A stretch of DNA of 64,000 nucleotides, from assembly GCF_023159225.1 (NCBI RefSeq), contig NC_063169.1, positions 59,917,934 to 59,981,933 on the forward strand, read 5' to 3'. This stretch comes from Perognathus longimembris pacificus (taxonomy: Eukaryota > Chordata > Mammalia > Rodentia > Heteromyidae). How positions within the stretch are numbered: the stretch's first letter is position 1; every line of letters begins with the position of its first letter. Positions 10,863 to 25,800 of the stretch are shown one piece after another. A program made the translations under genes and the position numbers. The notes beneath the pieces were generated by a model. That model searched no databases and had not been told where the DNA came from. It saw only the letters and a list, made by a program, of their open reading frames with translations.

Positions 10863-13800
10863 CTGCAGGGGTTCCCAAGTGGCCACATCAGAAATGCAAA
10901 GGCGTCAGTGGTTATATTAAATAAAACACAAGTATATGCTCTGACTGTTGGTTGTAACTGGGCCATAAGAAACTCCAGAAGAAAGCAGCTGCTAAGACTA
11001 TTACTTTTAAACATCAAAACTAGTGAAGACTTCTTAGGCCTTATCATAAAATGCCTTTTCTCTTAAGAAAGACAAAGAGGAAGAAAAAAAAGAGTCCTGG
11101 ACTACTACTGCTAAGGCTCTAACTTTACAGTTGACCTTCTTTCCATCTAAAGCTCAAGGCTAAAGAGAAGTGCAGTGGCTTTTCTGCAATTTAATTTAGG
11201 CAGATTAAATAAAAATCACTGAGGGCTCTTACAAGCGGCAACCAGAACACAAGCCTTTGTGTTTTATTTAGGTGGAAAGTGAGGGCAGTTATTTTTCCTT
11301 TCCGTATACCACCAGTGGAAGGAACTTTGTTTTCCATGGCCTCTCTGCTATGATACCACCTCTGGAACCTAGTCCCTTCTAAGAGGCAACCATCTCTTCC
11401 AGGTATCTTCCAATCCTACCTCCAAAGCCATACTTTCAAAGTTAAGACTGTTTGGTTTCTGCTTCTATTTTGCCTTTTTAATTGGCTTCAAAGACATCAA
11501 AAAAGTGTTATAATTCAGATATTCTTGTTTATACCTGACTAACAAGTAAGAGGTGATAGAAGCTCAATAGAAGCTTAATTTTACACATCAGGCTTTGGCT
11601 TAGGTAAAGCATAATGCATGTGCTACTTAAGTAATCCAATGTGGCAAAGAAGGGTCAGAGAGCTAAAATATGCTTACATGATACAACCTCATACAATGCA
11701 TTAATGGGTCAATATGGCAACATGTTACTTCTTGTGTTAAAGTATGTTTATTATCCCTTTTTGTTGTCATGTAGGTGAAGAAACTCCAAATGTACTCAAA
11801 CGCAGAGGAGCAGAGCTTTACCTACCTTCTCTCCGCAGTTTTCAGCATTGTCTGCATTCGCTCTTCTATTGTGGCTTTAATTAAGAATCTGTGTACAATT
11901 GTAGGTCTAGAATGTACATAAGAATTATAAATTTGAAAACCTCAAATAAATAGAAACTGACCTCACACATTCACTGCTAATTCACAGGTCATCTGGTGCC
12001 CACTTGTGGTGGTGCATGGATGTGTGGACAGTGAATAGAACTACTGATCCCCATGGACTAACCTTCTCATTCATGAGGGGAGACAGAAATCAGTTGCATG
12101 TAGTGATAAGGCCGTGAGGAGCCAAAACAGAAGTTAATGGGAATGTGATCAATAAGTGAAGGAAGAAAAGGGCCAGCTTCCAAAAGACAAAACAGCATAT
12201 ATGTGCATGCAGTTGGGAAGAGAATGTGCTGGCTAGCATGTTCAAGGGGCTGAAGGCCAGCACAGCAGAAGTGTGCTGTAGAAGAGGAACAGAGAGGTTG
12301 GAGAAGCAGGCAGAACAGACACTGCTGGAACAGGAACTTATTATGGTTATACTGGAAAACACTCAGGGGTTAATGACTGGTGACTTGATGTAACACTGCT
12401 TCAGAAATCCCTTTGGCTGCCGTGAAGGTAGAGAGGCCTTCCTATTTATTATTAAAGGCAACCTAGGCCTGCTGTTACGTAAACACCAACCTCCGCACTT
12501 TAGGGCTGGGTCCTCTATCTTCTTGTCCACACAAACACTGACCCAGCATTTTCCGGTGCCCATCCTTAGCTCATTTCTAATGGATCATGCACCATTTTTA
12601 AAAGGGGAGAAAAAAAAATCCCTTCCTTTGTTTGACTCATCTCTACAGGAACACTTCTTTTCCTAGTTGTGTGACTATGAACAAGTTACCTAGTATCTGC
12701 TATGTAGGTGTTCTAACACTTAGGGATGCACAAAGCTCCACTCTTTCTTACAGGCAGTTGCTACTGTTGATCTTCATGCCAATACTATCTTGCAGCAGAC
12801 AACACGGCTGCTCATGCTACACATGCCCCTTTCCTTGGCTTGACCTTTACTGGTCACCTCTGCTGATCTCTTCCTTTCTCTCAGAGCCTTTTAACTTTGG
12901 TGTGCCTTGGGGTTTCATTCTTTGCTTTCTTCTCTTTGTCATCTAGGCCAAAGCCCATGTGCTATCTACTCACATCTAATTTCAGGCATGTCCACAGACA
13001 ATAAACTATATCCAGAACCTGGCCACTTTTCACCAGGTGCCACAAGTCAGGTCATCTGCTCTCACTACTGCTCTCCTTTGCTCTTTTTCACTTCTGGCAC
13101 CAACACAACACTCAGAATGCTTCTTTGAAATTGTACACTCGATTGCGACATTCCCCTGCTTAGAGCCTTCCAGTGGCTCCCTATCTCATCCAGGGCACAC
13201 GTAATGTCCTCAGGGTGGCCTCCTGAGGCCAATGTAATCCTCCTTTCCCCAAACCCTTGGGTTCATTTCTTCCTTCTCTCCTGGCTTACTTAAGAGACTC
13301 TAGCTCAACATTAAGAAACTCTATTACTCAACATACCCAGTGAGTTCCTAACTTACAGCCTTCACAGTGCATGCAGTGTCTGCTTAACATTCTTTCCCAA
13401 GATATCTGCATGACTCGCTTTTATGTCTCTTTAAGGCTTTGTTTTGTGACCTCAACAAGACCTTCCACCCCAGCCACTGCATTCTTTTTCCTCCTCACTG
13501 TGTTCTGCCTCTTAAGCTCTTAACATCCAGTATCTGATTCTGTTTATTGCTTATCAGTTAAACTAGAATGCAGGTTCCCCGAGGGCATGCATCTATGACA
13601 GTGCCTGCCAGAGAGGATTTCAGTAAAAATCTATTCAATGAAGTATGTAAGGTCTGATGTAGGCAGACTAAGGTGATGTACTTAGATAAAGTAGCCATCT
13701 GGAAGACATAAGATTGGCCCATCACAGAGGAGAAAAAGTTACCTACTATGGAAAAATGGAAAGGATAGTTGGACAGGCTAATTGGATTTTTAGACTTGTA

Positions 13801-16800
13801 GCTTTAAATGTCATTGATTACTCTTTTAGAAAAATACTAGTAAAGAACTCAGTGCTTAAAAGCACACCACAAGTGAGCAACAGCCACAGAATCTAAAACT
13901 ATTTACTAGTCAAGCTGCTTTGCTATATTATAGTTTGATAGTCTTTTTTTTTTTTTTTTTTTTTTTTTTTGCCAGTCCTGGGGCTTGGACTCTGAGCCTG
14001 AGCACTGTCCCTGGCTTCTTTTTGCTCAAGGCTAGCACTCTAACACTTGAGCCACTTCTGGCTGTTTCCTATATATGTGGTGCTGGGGAATCGAACCCAG
14101 GGCTTCGTGTATACAAGGCGAGCACTCTTGCCACTAGGCCATATTCCCAGCCTGAACTTGTCTTTTTTCTGCTTTAATTCTTTATTTGCTATGCCTACTT
14201 AGCAGTCCATAATTCTAAACCTGACATGACATGGAAGATCTTATTTCTTTTTTTTTTTTGGCCAGTCCTGGGGCTTGGACTCAGGGCCTGAGCACTGTCC
14301 CTGGCTTCTTTTTGCTCAAGGCTAGCACTCTGCCACTTGAGCCACAGCGCCACTTCTGGCCATTTTCTGTATATGTGGTGCTGGGGAATTGAACCCAGGG
14401 CCTCATGAATACGAGGCAGGCACTCTAGCCACTAGGCCATATCCCCAGCCCGTTATTTCTACCATTTATTTGCTCACAGTCTAGCAAATCTAAACCCTTT
14501 ACACTCCCTGGAAACTTCATGCTGCTATCACCCATGTTGTTGCATATTATATGTTCTCTCTTTGGCTATCTGAATACCTCTGTCTAGTCTGACTTTGAAG
14601 TAATTATCAATGAGGGTCTAGGGATGGACTAAAGTGGTAGAGCAAATCCCTTGCAAGTGCACGAGCCCAAGTTCAAACCCCAGTACTGCCAAAAAGTAAA
14701 GTACAGGTTGAGTATCTCTAGTGCAAAAAGTTGAAACTTTCTGAACATAGATCTGGTATTCCAAGTAATTTCTACACCATACTTGGAGCCCTGAAGAATA
14801 ATGTGTACCATTACCTTCAGGCTCTATATACATGGGACATAAATAAATGCTATGCCTATACTTGGGTTTCATCTCTGAGGTTTCTTATTATCTATATGCA
14901 AATGTTTTAAAATCTGAAACACTGCTGGTCCCAAACATTACAGAGAGGTTAAATGCTGATTTGTTTATAAAACCTGAGCAAAGTGACTGCTGCCATTGGC
15001 ACTGCTTACTTGGTCTGTCCAATCCGGTGCACCCTCCCAATGGCCTGAAGCTCATGAGCAGGGTTCAGGATGGGCTCCACCAAGAGAACATGAGTTGCTT
15101 CAATGATAGTTAATCCATTAGAACCCGTGTGCAGGGGCAGCAGCAAAATATTGATTTGGGGATCATATTTAAATGCTGATAAGTTCTCCTAAAAAACAAA
15201 GACACATTTTGATTTTAGCTGGATCAGTTAAAATAAGAACAGTATATTACAGTTCACTTAAAAGATACCAATGGTAACAATGAGGTCACCAGGACATGTA
15301 ACAATGAAGCAGGCTAGAGGTAAAACTGCCAATTCTAGAAAATGGAAACTTGAGGCTTGTCTTTAATTGCTAGGAAAAGTACCATATAAGCCCTCTTGAT
15401 TTTATAATCATTAAGACAATCACAGGAAAGATTCATGTAATGCATGAAAATCTACATGAGCATAGAGGGGGAAAAGAAAAATATGCTACATATTTATTTG
15501 GGTGCGTGCGTGTGTGTGTGTGTATTCCCTAGTGTATCTGGTCCTTGTGCTGAGTGAGTTTGGTGTGAAGTTCTATAGCTTGATACAGTCTATAATCCCA
15601 GGGATAAAAGTCTACCTTAAAAGGTGTATCACAAGAAGGATCTCTGGTGATAAGATTAAAAAAATAGTCCCCTTAAAGGAATTCAAGCCCTGATTATAGG
15701 ACTCACTACATAAGAACTCAAACCCTGACTACAGGACTCACTACATAAGACAATTAATGTTAAGTAAGGCAGTTTGCAACTAAATCCATGAGAGACCACA
15801 GAGCCAAGTCTTGACATACCTGAAATGTCTTAACCCGGCCAATCTGTGCAAATTCCATGTTATTGTCCGTGAGAGCTTTTGAGATAATATCTAACACATC
15901 TTGCCACTAGAACACAAAAAACATAAATCATTTTTATTTAACACAGCTTCTGTCCAAGAGTATTTGAGAAGACACTGTCACAACAATTTTTATACCTGAA
16001 AGTTAAATAATGGAAACAAAAATAAAACTGTTACATGTAGAACTATTAATATCATTTAGATTTTTAGTAAAACGGTATTTTTTTCTTTTTGCATTGAATT
16101 CTGGATGAAAGGGCAAAAATTGAGCAATTTTGACAAGTGAATTAAGACAAATATTAGAAAACAAAGCGTGAACTCTTTAATGGATGTACTTATCTTTCTA
16201 TACTTAAAAATTATAGTTTTACTCAATACTTTAGTCTGTGGATTTCCTTAAACAATTTAATTCATTTGTAAAGAGACTTTTAAGGTTATTGATTCCAGCT
16301 TTTACTATAGTAAGATAAGAAAATCCCTAAAATAAGGAAATATAATTATAAGGGTTACTTTGTTTAGTACCATTACATTTTTCTAGAAATAATTCTATCT
16401 CAAGGATATGGAAAAGAAACTAGCAGCAATTCTAAATCTTTTTTTTTTTTGGCCAGTCCTGGGCCTTGGACTCAGGGCCTGAGCACTGTCCCTGGCTTCT
16501 TCCCGCTCAAGGCTAGCACTCTGCCACTTGAGCCACAGCGCCGCTTCTGGCCGTTTTCTGTATATGTGGTGCTGGGGAATCGAACCTAGGGCCTCATGTA
16601 TCCGAGGCAGGCACTCTTGCCACTAGGCTATATCCCCAGCCCCAGCAATTCTAAATCTTAACTACAATGGTAAGCAGTGTAAACTGGCTTTCAGCTATGA
16701 GCCTGTTAGACAGAAAATCAGTCTGAGTTAGAAGTGGGATGAAACACTGCTCATACCGTTGAGAAAACAAGTGCTTTGGCTCCTGGGTCTCGCAGCTGTA

Positions 16801-19800
16801 TTTTCATCAGAGTTCGGATCACTGCTTCTACTTTGGTAGAATGGCTGCCCTTTGAACACAGAGAAAAATACTTCAGTATCAAGTGAAAACTAGTTAGAAA
16901 TGGAAAGAAAACAATAGTATAAATCATTTAAAAAATTTTTTTTAATTTTAATTTTTTTTTGCCAGTCCTGGGCCTTGGACTCAGGGCCTGAGCACTGTCC
17001 CTGGCTTCTTTTTGCTCAAGGCTAGCACTCTGCCACTTGAGTCACAGCGCCACTCCTGGCCATTTTCTGTATATGTGGTGCTGGGGAATCGAACCCAGGG
17101 CTTCAAGTATACGAGGCAAGCGCTCTTGCCACTAGGCCATATCCCCAGCCCTAAATCATTTTTTAATCATCAAAACAAATCTATATTAAAAGCAATTAGC
17201 AGGTACATATACGTTGTTACTTTTTATTTGCTGTGAATTTTCTTTAGCCCTTGATTTTAGATGCTATGGAACATACACCCATAAAATGGAATATAAAGCA
17301 CACCAAAGGAGCAACATAGTCATAACACATTAAAAAAATTTTAGTTAAGTTGCTGAGTTTTAGAGTTCCAGAAATTTGTTATACTAGAGAAGCAGAATGT
17401 CTACTCAAAAACCTCCACTTACTCTTACTTACATCAGATATTATAAAGTTAGAAATGCTAAGGTTACAATGAACTGGAACTTGAATACTGTGCAGAGAGT
17501 GAAGGATCCAATCAATGAAAAACATCTGTTTGTAATGGCATGACCAAGGACACAACCGAAGTACAGAAGTACAAATGCTGTCTACTTACGCCAAGGCAGG
17601 TTCATACAAAGCTAACCACTTCAAAGAATGGTGTTTTTATTCACCTTTTATAAACATTCTGCTATAAGATTATGAACATGAGACAGTATTTGAAAAGTAG
17701 AGAAAATGGTAAAGATTCATCAGCTCCAAAGGCTAACAAAAGGTATTTCTTATGAAGTTTGTCTCAGAAGTCATCCAATATGTAATTCATGGTCAGAAAA
17801 GCCATGTAGGTTCTTATTTTCTCTGGCAGGTACAATTGATTTCATCACAGAGTTATGTCTGTAAGGAACAATGTGATCTGCAGATGCAGGTTTTGTTGCA
17901 AAATTCTAAGAACCTAAACTCTTGGTTAACAAATTGTTGAATGTGTTTAAAGGACAGAAAACCTGTCCCTGGCCCTAAATATTTAGCATACTGAAAAAAA
18001 ATTAGTGATAATGCAATCAAGTAGTATCTGATATATATCTGATATTTCCCTCCCCTCCAGGATAAAACTATTTTACCAATGCAATAGTAGAATAGGGAGA
18101 TGAAGTAGTTTTCTTGAGGGGAGGGGATGGAGGACAATGAGAACAATGAGAATAGAAGTCTTTGTGTATGGTGTAGAAAGATGTGCTGGCTTCACCTTTT
18201 TCTGTCACATCCAATGTTGTCTGAGGGATCTGCTGAGACCCCTTGTTTAGGGAAGGAAGCAAAGAGGGGAGGATGGAAGGTTTCCTTCCAGCAGCAAAGG
18301 GCTAGCTACATGCACTTGGTTTATAGAAATAAAACAAAAATAGTGCTCAAAAGGTATCATGGCTTAGTATTTTTCTTTGGTGACTTCTCAATAAAAGTGA
18401 ATACTGGGAAATAATTTGAATGAAGGTATGCCAATCCATGGAACCAAGAATGTGTTGTTCACTGTACACCTTTGTCTCCAGTTTAGTTCTTATGTCACCC
18501 TGTAATTTATACATATATATATATATATACATATGGAACAAACATATATAATATATAAATATATAGTATATGTTGTATCACATATATACATCATATGTCA
18601 TATGAGTGTGCGTGTGTATTTTTTACTCATTTCACTGCACACTATTTAGCATTCCTATGGTCTTGCTTAGCTCCATAAATAAAATCAAGGAAGGGATGGA
18701 GTGGTGGCTGAGTTTTAAAGAACTTCAGAGAAAAGTCAACCAAATAAAGTTGACATTGAAATGAAGCTAGCTTAAAAAAAATGTTCCAATTGACTGGGGT
18801 GCTTGAAATATTCTGTGAAAGGTCATACTTAAATCGCATAACTGGGATTACATTCCTTTTTCCAGGACATCAATCATTCTACTTGGTTGTCTATGGTAAA
18901 CGGTATTTCTATTTTTATATTGCATAGACTCTACCTATGTTTTCTGGATATGGAAGATATGTTTACAATTAGATATCACATTTATTTGCATCTAAAGGCT
19001 TTTGGACGTTTAATGGAAACACATTTGCCATTCTTCATCCATTCCTATGTGTACTGAGTGTCTATTAGGGCAGGCATTGCTCCACTCGTTAAGGAGACAG
19101 AAGTGAGTAAATACAGACCTGTCTCATGAGTAATGTCTCCAGATTTTGATAGAGTTTAAACTTTATAAATGGTTATGCTTTTCATAAAGCAATGCACAGT
19201 TTGTTCCTGAAGTCTCTACTGTGCTTTGAATTTATTGTATATTATGCTATTAGTAGTTAAGAATTATAAATGTATGTGAACAGAAATTATTTTTTCAATA
19301 ACTTATATGAAGTCATGATGTACTTAAAGAACATACATTGCATTCTAAATTTACCAGTTAATGTTTATGTACAACTCATATACAAGATTTAATATATATC
19401 TTATATGTTTATATAGTCACTTGCAGATTCACTAAACTATTTTATGCCTACTTTAAACTTCATCAGTGTCATGTTTTTCTATCCAGATATATTGAAAGTG
19501 TATATATATTTATAAATATATATACACATATATATTTCACTGAATGTTTCACCTATTTCCCAAACAAGTTTTATCATTCTTCCTCTAATTTTTCTTATTG
19601 CTTCTTCTCACATTTGTGTGAGAATATGTCTTATGCAGAGATCTTACTGTCAGTAGGCTTGTTTGTTGAAAGCCTTTGTGTGGTGCTTTGGTTGTGGGGA
19701 GGAAAAGGGCTGTTTTGCTAGCTGTAGCTATGTAGAATGTTTGTTCTGGACAGAAAGTTCTTAGACATAAGAATCTTGTCCACTGTAGCATCAGCCTTTC

Positions 19801-22789
19801 TACTGTCAAAAATGCTTTTGATGAAATCTAGCCAGACACAAGACACAGGGAACATGTCATGTGGGGTCTATGTTCTGCCAGGAGACCTACTTCACCATCC
19901 CAAATGCCTGGCAGTTGTCAAGACTTGCAAGGGGAATTTTGTTTACTCTATGAAATGCTCAGGAAGTTCCAAAGTTCACTTTGGAACACTGTCACACTAT
20001 TAAGGAAGATTTGATCTTTAAGTGGATTTACCAAGAGGAGATTTTTAAATTTCTGTAATTACCAGAATTCCTTACATTATGAAATTTCTAATTTCTAAAA
20101 ACACCACTCGAAAAAGCCAACAAAGATGCTTTAAGGAGAAAAGTGACAGACACTGGGCAGACATGTGACAGAAGTCAGAAGAGGTAACAGGTAGCAAGAG
20201 ACAGAAGTAGCAAACACAAATGTGAAAGGAAGCATGAGAAAAATCAGAGGAAGAGTGATTAGGCTTGTTTGGAAAATGGGTGCAACATTCTGTCAAAAGT
20301 ATAACAAATGGGAAATGTAATTACATATCCATCTGTAGTAAAAAGAAATTAGTACCTCCAGTGAAATTTATAATCTTATGGCTTTTTTAATATGATGCTT
20401 TAAATCATTTATGTGTTCATCAAAAGCCATGACAGGCAAGGAGAGCAAAATAAAAAGTATTTCAACACTGACACCCCTATTCCAACAGGACAGTGAATGT
20501 AACTGTTCTGTGTGTCTAGGAAAGATGCCATAAAATGAGCAGGTGTTTGGGTTTCATGGGCTCAATGACTCAGTTTCACAGAGGCTGTGCTGTTTACTAG
20601 GAGCTAGCTAGCATAATCCCTTCCTCAACCTCACTGCCTAAAGCCTGACACAGCAGTTCTGCCTCACTGCTGGTTCCTTGTACTGTGAAGAATGCTTTCA
20701 CCATTTAAGGCTGAGCTCTCTCTTCCTAGCAATGAACACTACTTGTAGTTCCTAGGATGGCTGCAGCTAGAGGAAGAAGAAGAGACAGAAGAGAGAGAGA
20801 ACTAAGGAAATCCTCGGGAAAGAGAGAGAAATATAGGATTGGGAAGCAAGTGGAAGGGGGACTGGGTAGTGACCACCAAAGTGAGAAGAAACTACCAAAA
20901 CCCAGAAGAAAAAGGGATTCGTGAAGAAGCTTCTCCTTCTTGCTGGAGAGTTAGTACTACCATTCTCTAAATCATTCCTTTTGCATGTTACTGTGGTACT
21001 AGGGTTTGGTAACCAGGGTCTTACATGGGCTAGGCAGGGCTTCTATCCCTCGAACCTCTCTACCCTTGAAATGAATCCTTCAGGCCATAAGTACCACTAT
21101 ATTATACTGATTTGACTTTTGTAAATCTGGTAAGAAAAACTAAGAAGTATATTTATAAAAGACAAGGAACAATGACATTCTTGGACAGAAAGTCCAATTG
21201 TGGATAGTGTTTGTATTTCCAATAAGAGATTTCTTTACGATTCTGAATGAAGCAAGGGAAAAATAAGGAAGATAAACTTTAAAATATTACTTTGAACTCT
21301 CAGTCCATGGAATTTCTTTTAACAGTCTTCATTAATGTCAGCAACTAGCTATTTTTTCTTTCAATTTTATTGGAAACATCTTTTCCTTTGAAATCCAAAG
21401 TTGAACTGAGAATGAAAGCTTTCTTTGAGTAAATGTCTAACTTAACCAGAATCTAATTTAACCAGAAGAGATGACAGGGAAGGGGAATTTCTTTTCACCC
21501 AGTGGGCATGGCTATCTCCAGCCACCTAGGAGAAAGCTCTGCCCCACCCCCAAAGGAAAAGCTAACAGTGAAGCTGAAGCATCAGTGTTTCCTTCCTTCC
21601 TTCCTTCCTTCCTTCCTTCCTTCCTTTCCTCCCTCCCTCCCTCTTTTTTTTTTTTTTTTGGCCAGTCTTGGGGCTTGGGCCTCAGGGCTTGAGCACTGTC
21701 CCTGGCTTCTTTTTGCTCAAGGCTAGCTAGCACTCTACCTCTTGAGCCACTACACCACTTCTGGCTCTTTCTGTGAGAAATTGAACCCAGGGCTTCATGC
21801 ATGCTAGGCAAGCACTATACCACTAAGCCACATCCCCAGCCCACATTAGTGCATTTCTAGACCACAGTGGTCTCTCCAGATTCACTGTGCCAATTTTGTT
21901 CTAATTTTAATATGTGCCTTTTACAGTGCATTAATGATGTGTTACCTTCACTGGGATATCTTCCTCCTGGTTTGCTCTCTCTGAGGTGAAGACATAGGAG
22001 ATTTCTTTGTGTGATGTGGTCTGGCGGCAGATAGCACACTTGATGGAGCTCTTATGAGATCCCACACTGTACTGCTCGATGATGATAGACGTGCACTCAT
22101 TACAGAAGCAGTGCCCACAGGTTAGCACTGCCCACTAGAAAAGAAAACAAAGAAGGAGCTTCATTAAGTGCTTTTTAAGACAAGCATAATGAAAAGGGGA
22201 AAATGACCCGATCTCACTTCTTCAGTAAATCTATATGTGTTTCTTCAAACTTCTGTCATTATATTAATCTGGAAAAGTTACTTGAAAACAATCGTTCTTG
22301 AAAATATATTCAAAATTACTCATCTTTAATAAAGATAGTCATTCTGGAATAACTCACTCACCCATTACATAAGAACCTGAGCCCGAGGCCCAGCCCCTTT
22401 TGCTTTTTAGTTACTGTTCAGATAGGGATTTTTGTCGGATAATATTCTGGACCAGGATCATACTTATGCTTCTCTGTAGAGATAGGATTACAGACATGCA
22501 ACATCATGCCCAGTTTATTGGTTGTGCTAAAGTATCAGCTGGCTGAGAACTATGATCCTCGTGAGCTATGCCAAATAGTTGGGATGACAGGCATTTGGTC
22601 TGGAGTCTCCCCTTTAAGATCAAAGGTAATACTTGTTATTCATACACAATTATGAGAAAAGTGAGGGAGGGAGAGAGGTCAGTAGAAAGAAATAAATGAG
22701 AAAGGGAGAGGGAGAGGGAGAGAGAGAGAGAAGAGAGAGGAGAGAGAGGAGATCTCGAGAGAAGAGAGAAAGGGAGGGAGAGGGAGAGG

Positions 22790-22829
<40 letters not shown>

Positions 22830-25800
22830 GAGAGGAGATTAATTTACCTGCTTTCCCAACTGTCGAGCACAGATAGGACATGGTTCTGGATTAACACCTC
22901 CTGATGTTTTGTCTTGAGACTACGCAAAAAAAAAGAGTGCAAAAATAAATCAGTTTACATTTAAAACCTGATACATGCCTCATAACATTAATAAAAGTAA
23001 CTGTTGGTAGTTGCTATTTAAATGATCACTGCAATGACATATACTTTATATATTACCTAATACTATTATTCCCAAGATTTACAAATGAATCTATTCAAGG
23101 TATGAACTAAACGTAGAAAAATGTCAGTTGATTTAAGCAAAAGTCCCTCGCATACACATAAAAAGGGATATTCTGATGTTGTTGGGTGTCTGTGTAATTA
23201 GGTCATGTTTGTTTAAATATGTGATATTTTGGCTAGTTCTCTGAAGTATGGAAAAATCCTATGAAAGTTCACTCTGCCGACCTCCTTCATGCAGCTAATC
23301 ACAAATTTTAGTTCTGTATAAGCTGTGAATGCTATTCAATAGTACGATTGCTTTAAACAATATTCCTTTCTATTTGCTTATATAGTTAATCTTTTTAAAT
23401 TCCCTTTATTCTATCGTTTAGTTCTGTCCTTCAATCTGGGATAAATTTTCTTTAATCCAAAGAATTTCTTTTAATGTTCATTGTAGTGTGAATTCTTTGT
23501 AAGGATGAATTCTTTGAGTTTTTATCTGGAAAGATTTTATTTCACTTTTTGTCACCTGAAAATATTTTTAGGTAGACGTGTCTTTTTTAACTAGTTAGTT
23601 CTAGTAAGGTACCCTTACAAACTGATGAAATATAAATTTGTCACTAAAATGGAATCATCTTTGTCAATAACCCATTCATTTATTTACTAATGTCTGATAT
23701 AATGCATTACTCACAATTGAGAAAATGCATTAATTTTCAAACTAGTTTTATTATCCTATCTTCTGATTCTGATTAACTTTACAAACACATTTCAATTTCT
23801 AATAGCAAATATAAAAAGATATATTCTGTATAAATAAGAAAATGTGTATATTGATATTTGCTTGAAGGTATGTAATAACACATATTCCTCAAGGCTTTGA
23901 AATACAGTCTAATCTACTAACACAGTTATTTTACTAGGTAATGCATGTCCTTCAAATCACCTGTGGAAGTTAAAGTTTCTGCAGATTATCTTTTATGATC
24001 TTTGTATTTACTACAGACATGGCTAGTGCTTTGGCTCATGTAACTAACAAAACCAAAATATATATACTATTAAACTACGAATTATAGTGCTGATATTTTC
24101 AATGGAAGGAATTACTACAGTAGTTTATAATAACAGTATGAAAAACAATACCTTCTCCAAATTAGTTAGGTAAAGAAGCTGCCCAAGTTTTTTCTGAAGC
24201 TGTGATGTAGCAACAGCTTTATCATTCAGTAGTTTTATACGATTTTGTTCTACCTAAAAACAAATAACAGAAAGTCATTTTTTATTCTCTCTTAGGTGGT
24301 TCAACTATATAACAGATACACAATGCTGTTTGAAGAAAATCCACTTATATGTTAAAATTCAAATTTGCACATTGCTACTAGATAAATTTTTATAGAACTT
24401 TTTGCTTTATAGAAGACAAAATTCAATGCAGTTTTTTTGAAAGAAATATCCCTATATAACTGAAGCCAGTTAAAAACCAGCTCAAATTCTATTTATATGT
24501 TATTTTCCAGTAACGTATTCATGTTACAAAGAAAAACTAAATGATACGGTCCTTTGTTCAGTGATTTTAGGAAACTCAGGATCGATGTTCTTACTCTCTT
24601 CCCCTTCTGACTAGAATATACACAGAAAATTTAATAAGAGGATTTTTTAAGGGGTGCATTGCTAGGGATTAAATATGGAATTTATTTTTAAAACAAAACA
24701 ATCATGTTCATTGCAGCACTATTTACCATAGCTAACATATGGAACCAACCCAGATGCCCCTCAGTAGATGAAAGGATCAAGAAATTGTGGCACATATACA
24801 AAATGGAATTCTATGTTTCCATCAGAAAGAATGACATTGTCCTATTTGCAAAGAAATGGAAAGACTTGGAAAAAAAAATCATACTGAGCCAAGTGAGTCA
24901 CACCCAAAGAAATACAGACTGTGTGGTTTCCCTCATTGATAATAATTAGTATATGTCTAGGATAGTCTTGGCAGAAGATCACAATAGCTCAATAGCAATG
25001 GACATATGATCATATAAGATGAAGCTAAGTGAAATGAACTCCAAGTTATGAAAACAAGTGGTTTATCATTTTTTTTAACATACTATGTGAAATTATTTCT
25101 TTCATCTTTTATCTTTTATCTTCCCTATGGATTAGCCTCTGTTGTCACTGTATTTGATTTTGGTACCCTAGGTATTATATATGTGTTTGTCTGAATTAGG
25201 TAAGGGAAGAGAAGGGGAACAACAAAATGGTAAGAGATGAACCAATGCAATAACAATGCTTACAAGACACTATATTGTAAACTAACTGTACAACTTGGGG
25301 GAAGGGAACGGGGGAGGAGGGAAAGTGGGAGAAAAATGAGGGAGGACATAACAAGTTTGACAAGAAATGTACTCACTACCTTCTGTATATGTAACTGTAA
25401 TTCCTCTGTATGTCACCTTGATAATAAAAATTAAAATGAAAAAAAAAACCCTACTGAACATTCATATTTAAGTGAGAGGGCATAGAATGAAACCTTAATT
25501 ATTTATTTCTAAATTACAGTCTCAAAGCTTTATAGAAAGAAATGCATTTTGTGGTAGAACACAAAATGAAAATTGGGTAAGAAGACCTTATAATTCCAGC
25601 TACATGATAATTTAAGATCAGGAGGACCATGATTTGAGGCCAGGCTGGGCAGAAAAGCCTATAAGATTCTATCTCAAAGAAAGAGGCTGGGCATGGTGGT
25701 TCACGTGCATTCCAACTACTGAGGGAAGTAAAAAAAAAAAAAAAAAAAAAATAGGAGGGCTGTGGCCCGGACACATACCCAGGAAGGTGTGTCACAGTGG

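Noticed and set aside
22636..22881. A minus-strand Ser-Leu repeat ORF.
   Set aside because: It is a translation of the (AG)n tract and part of exon 24 in the wrong frame.
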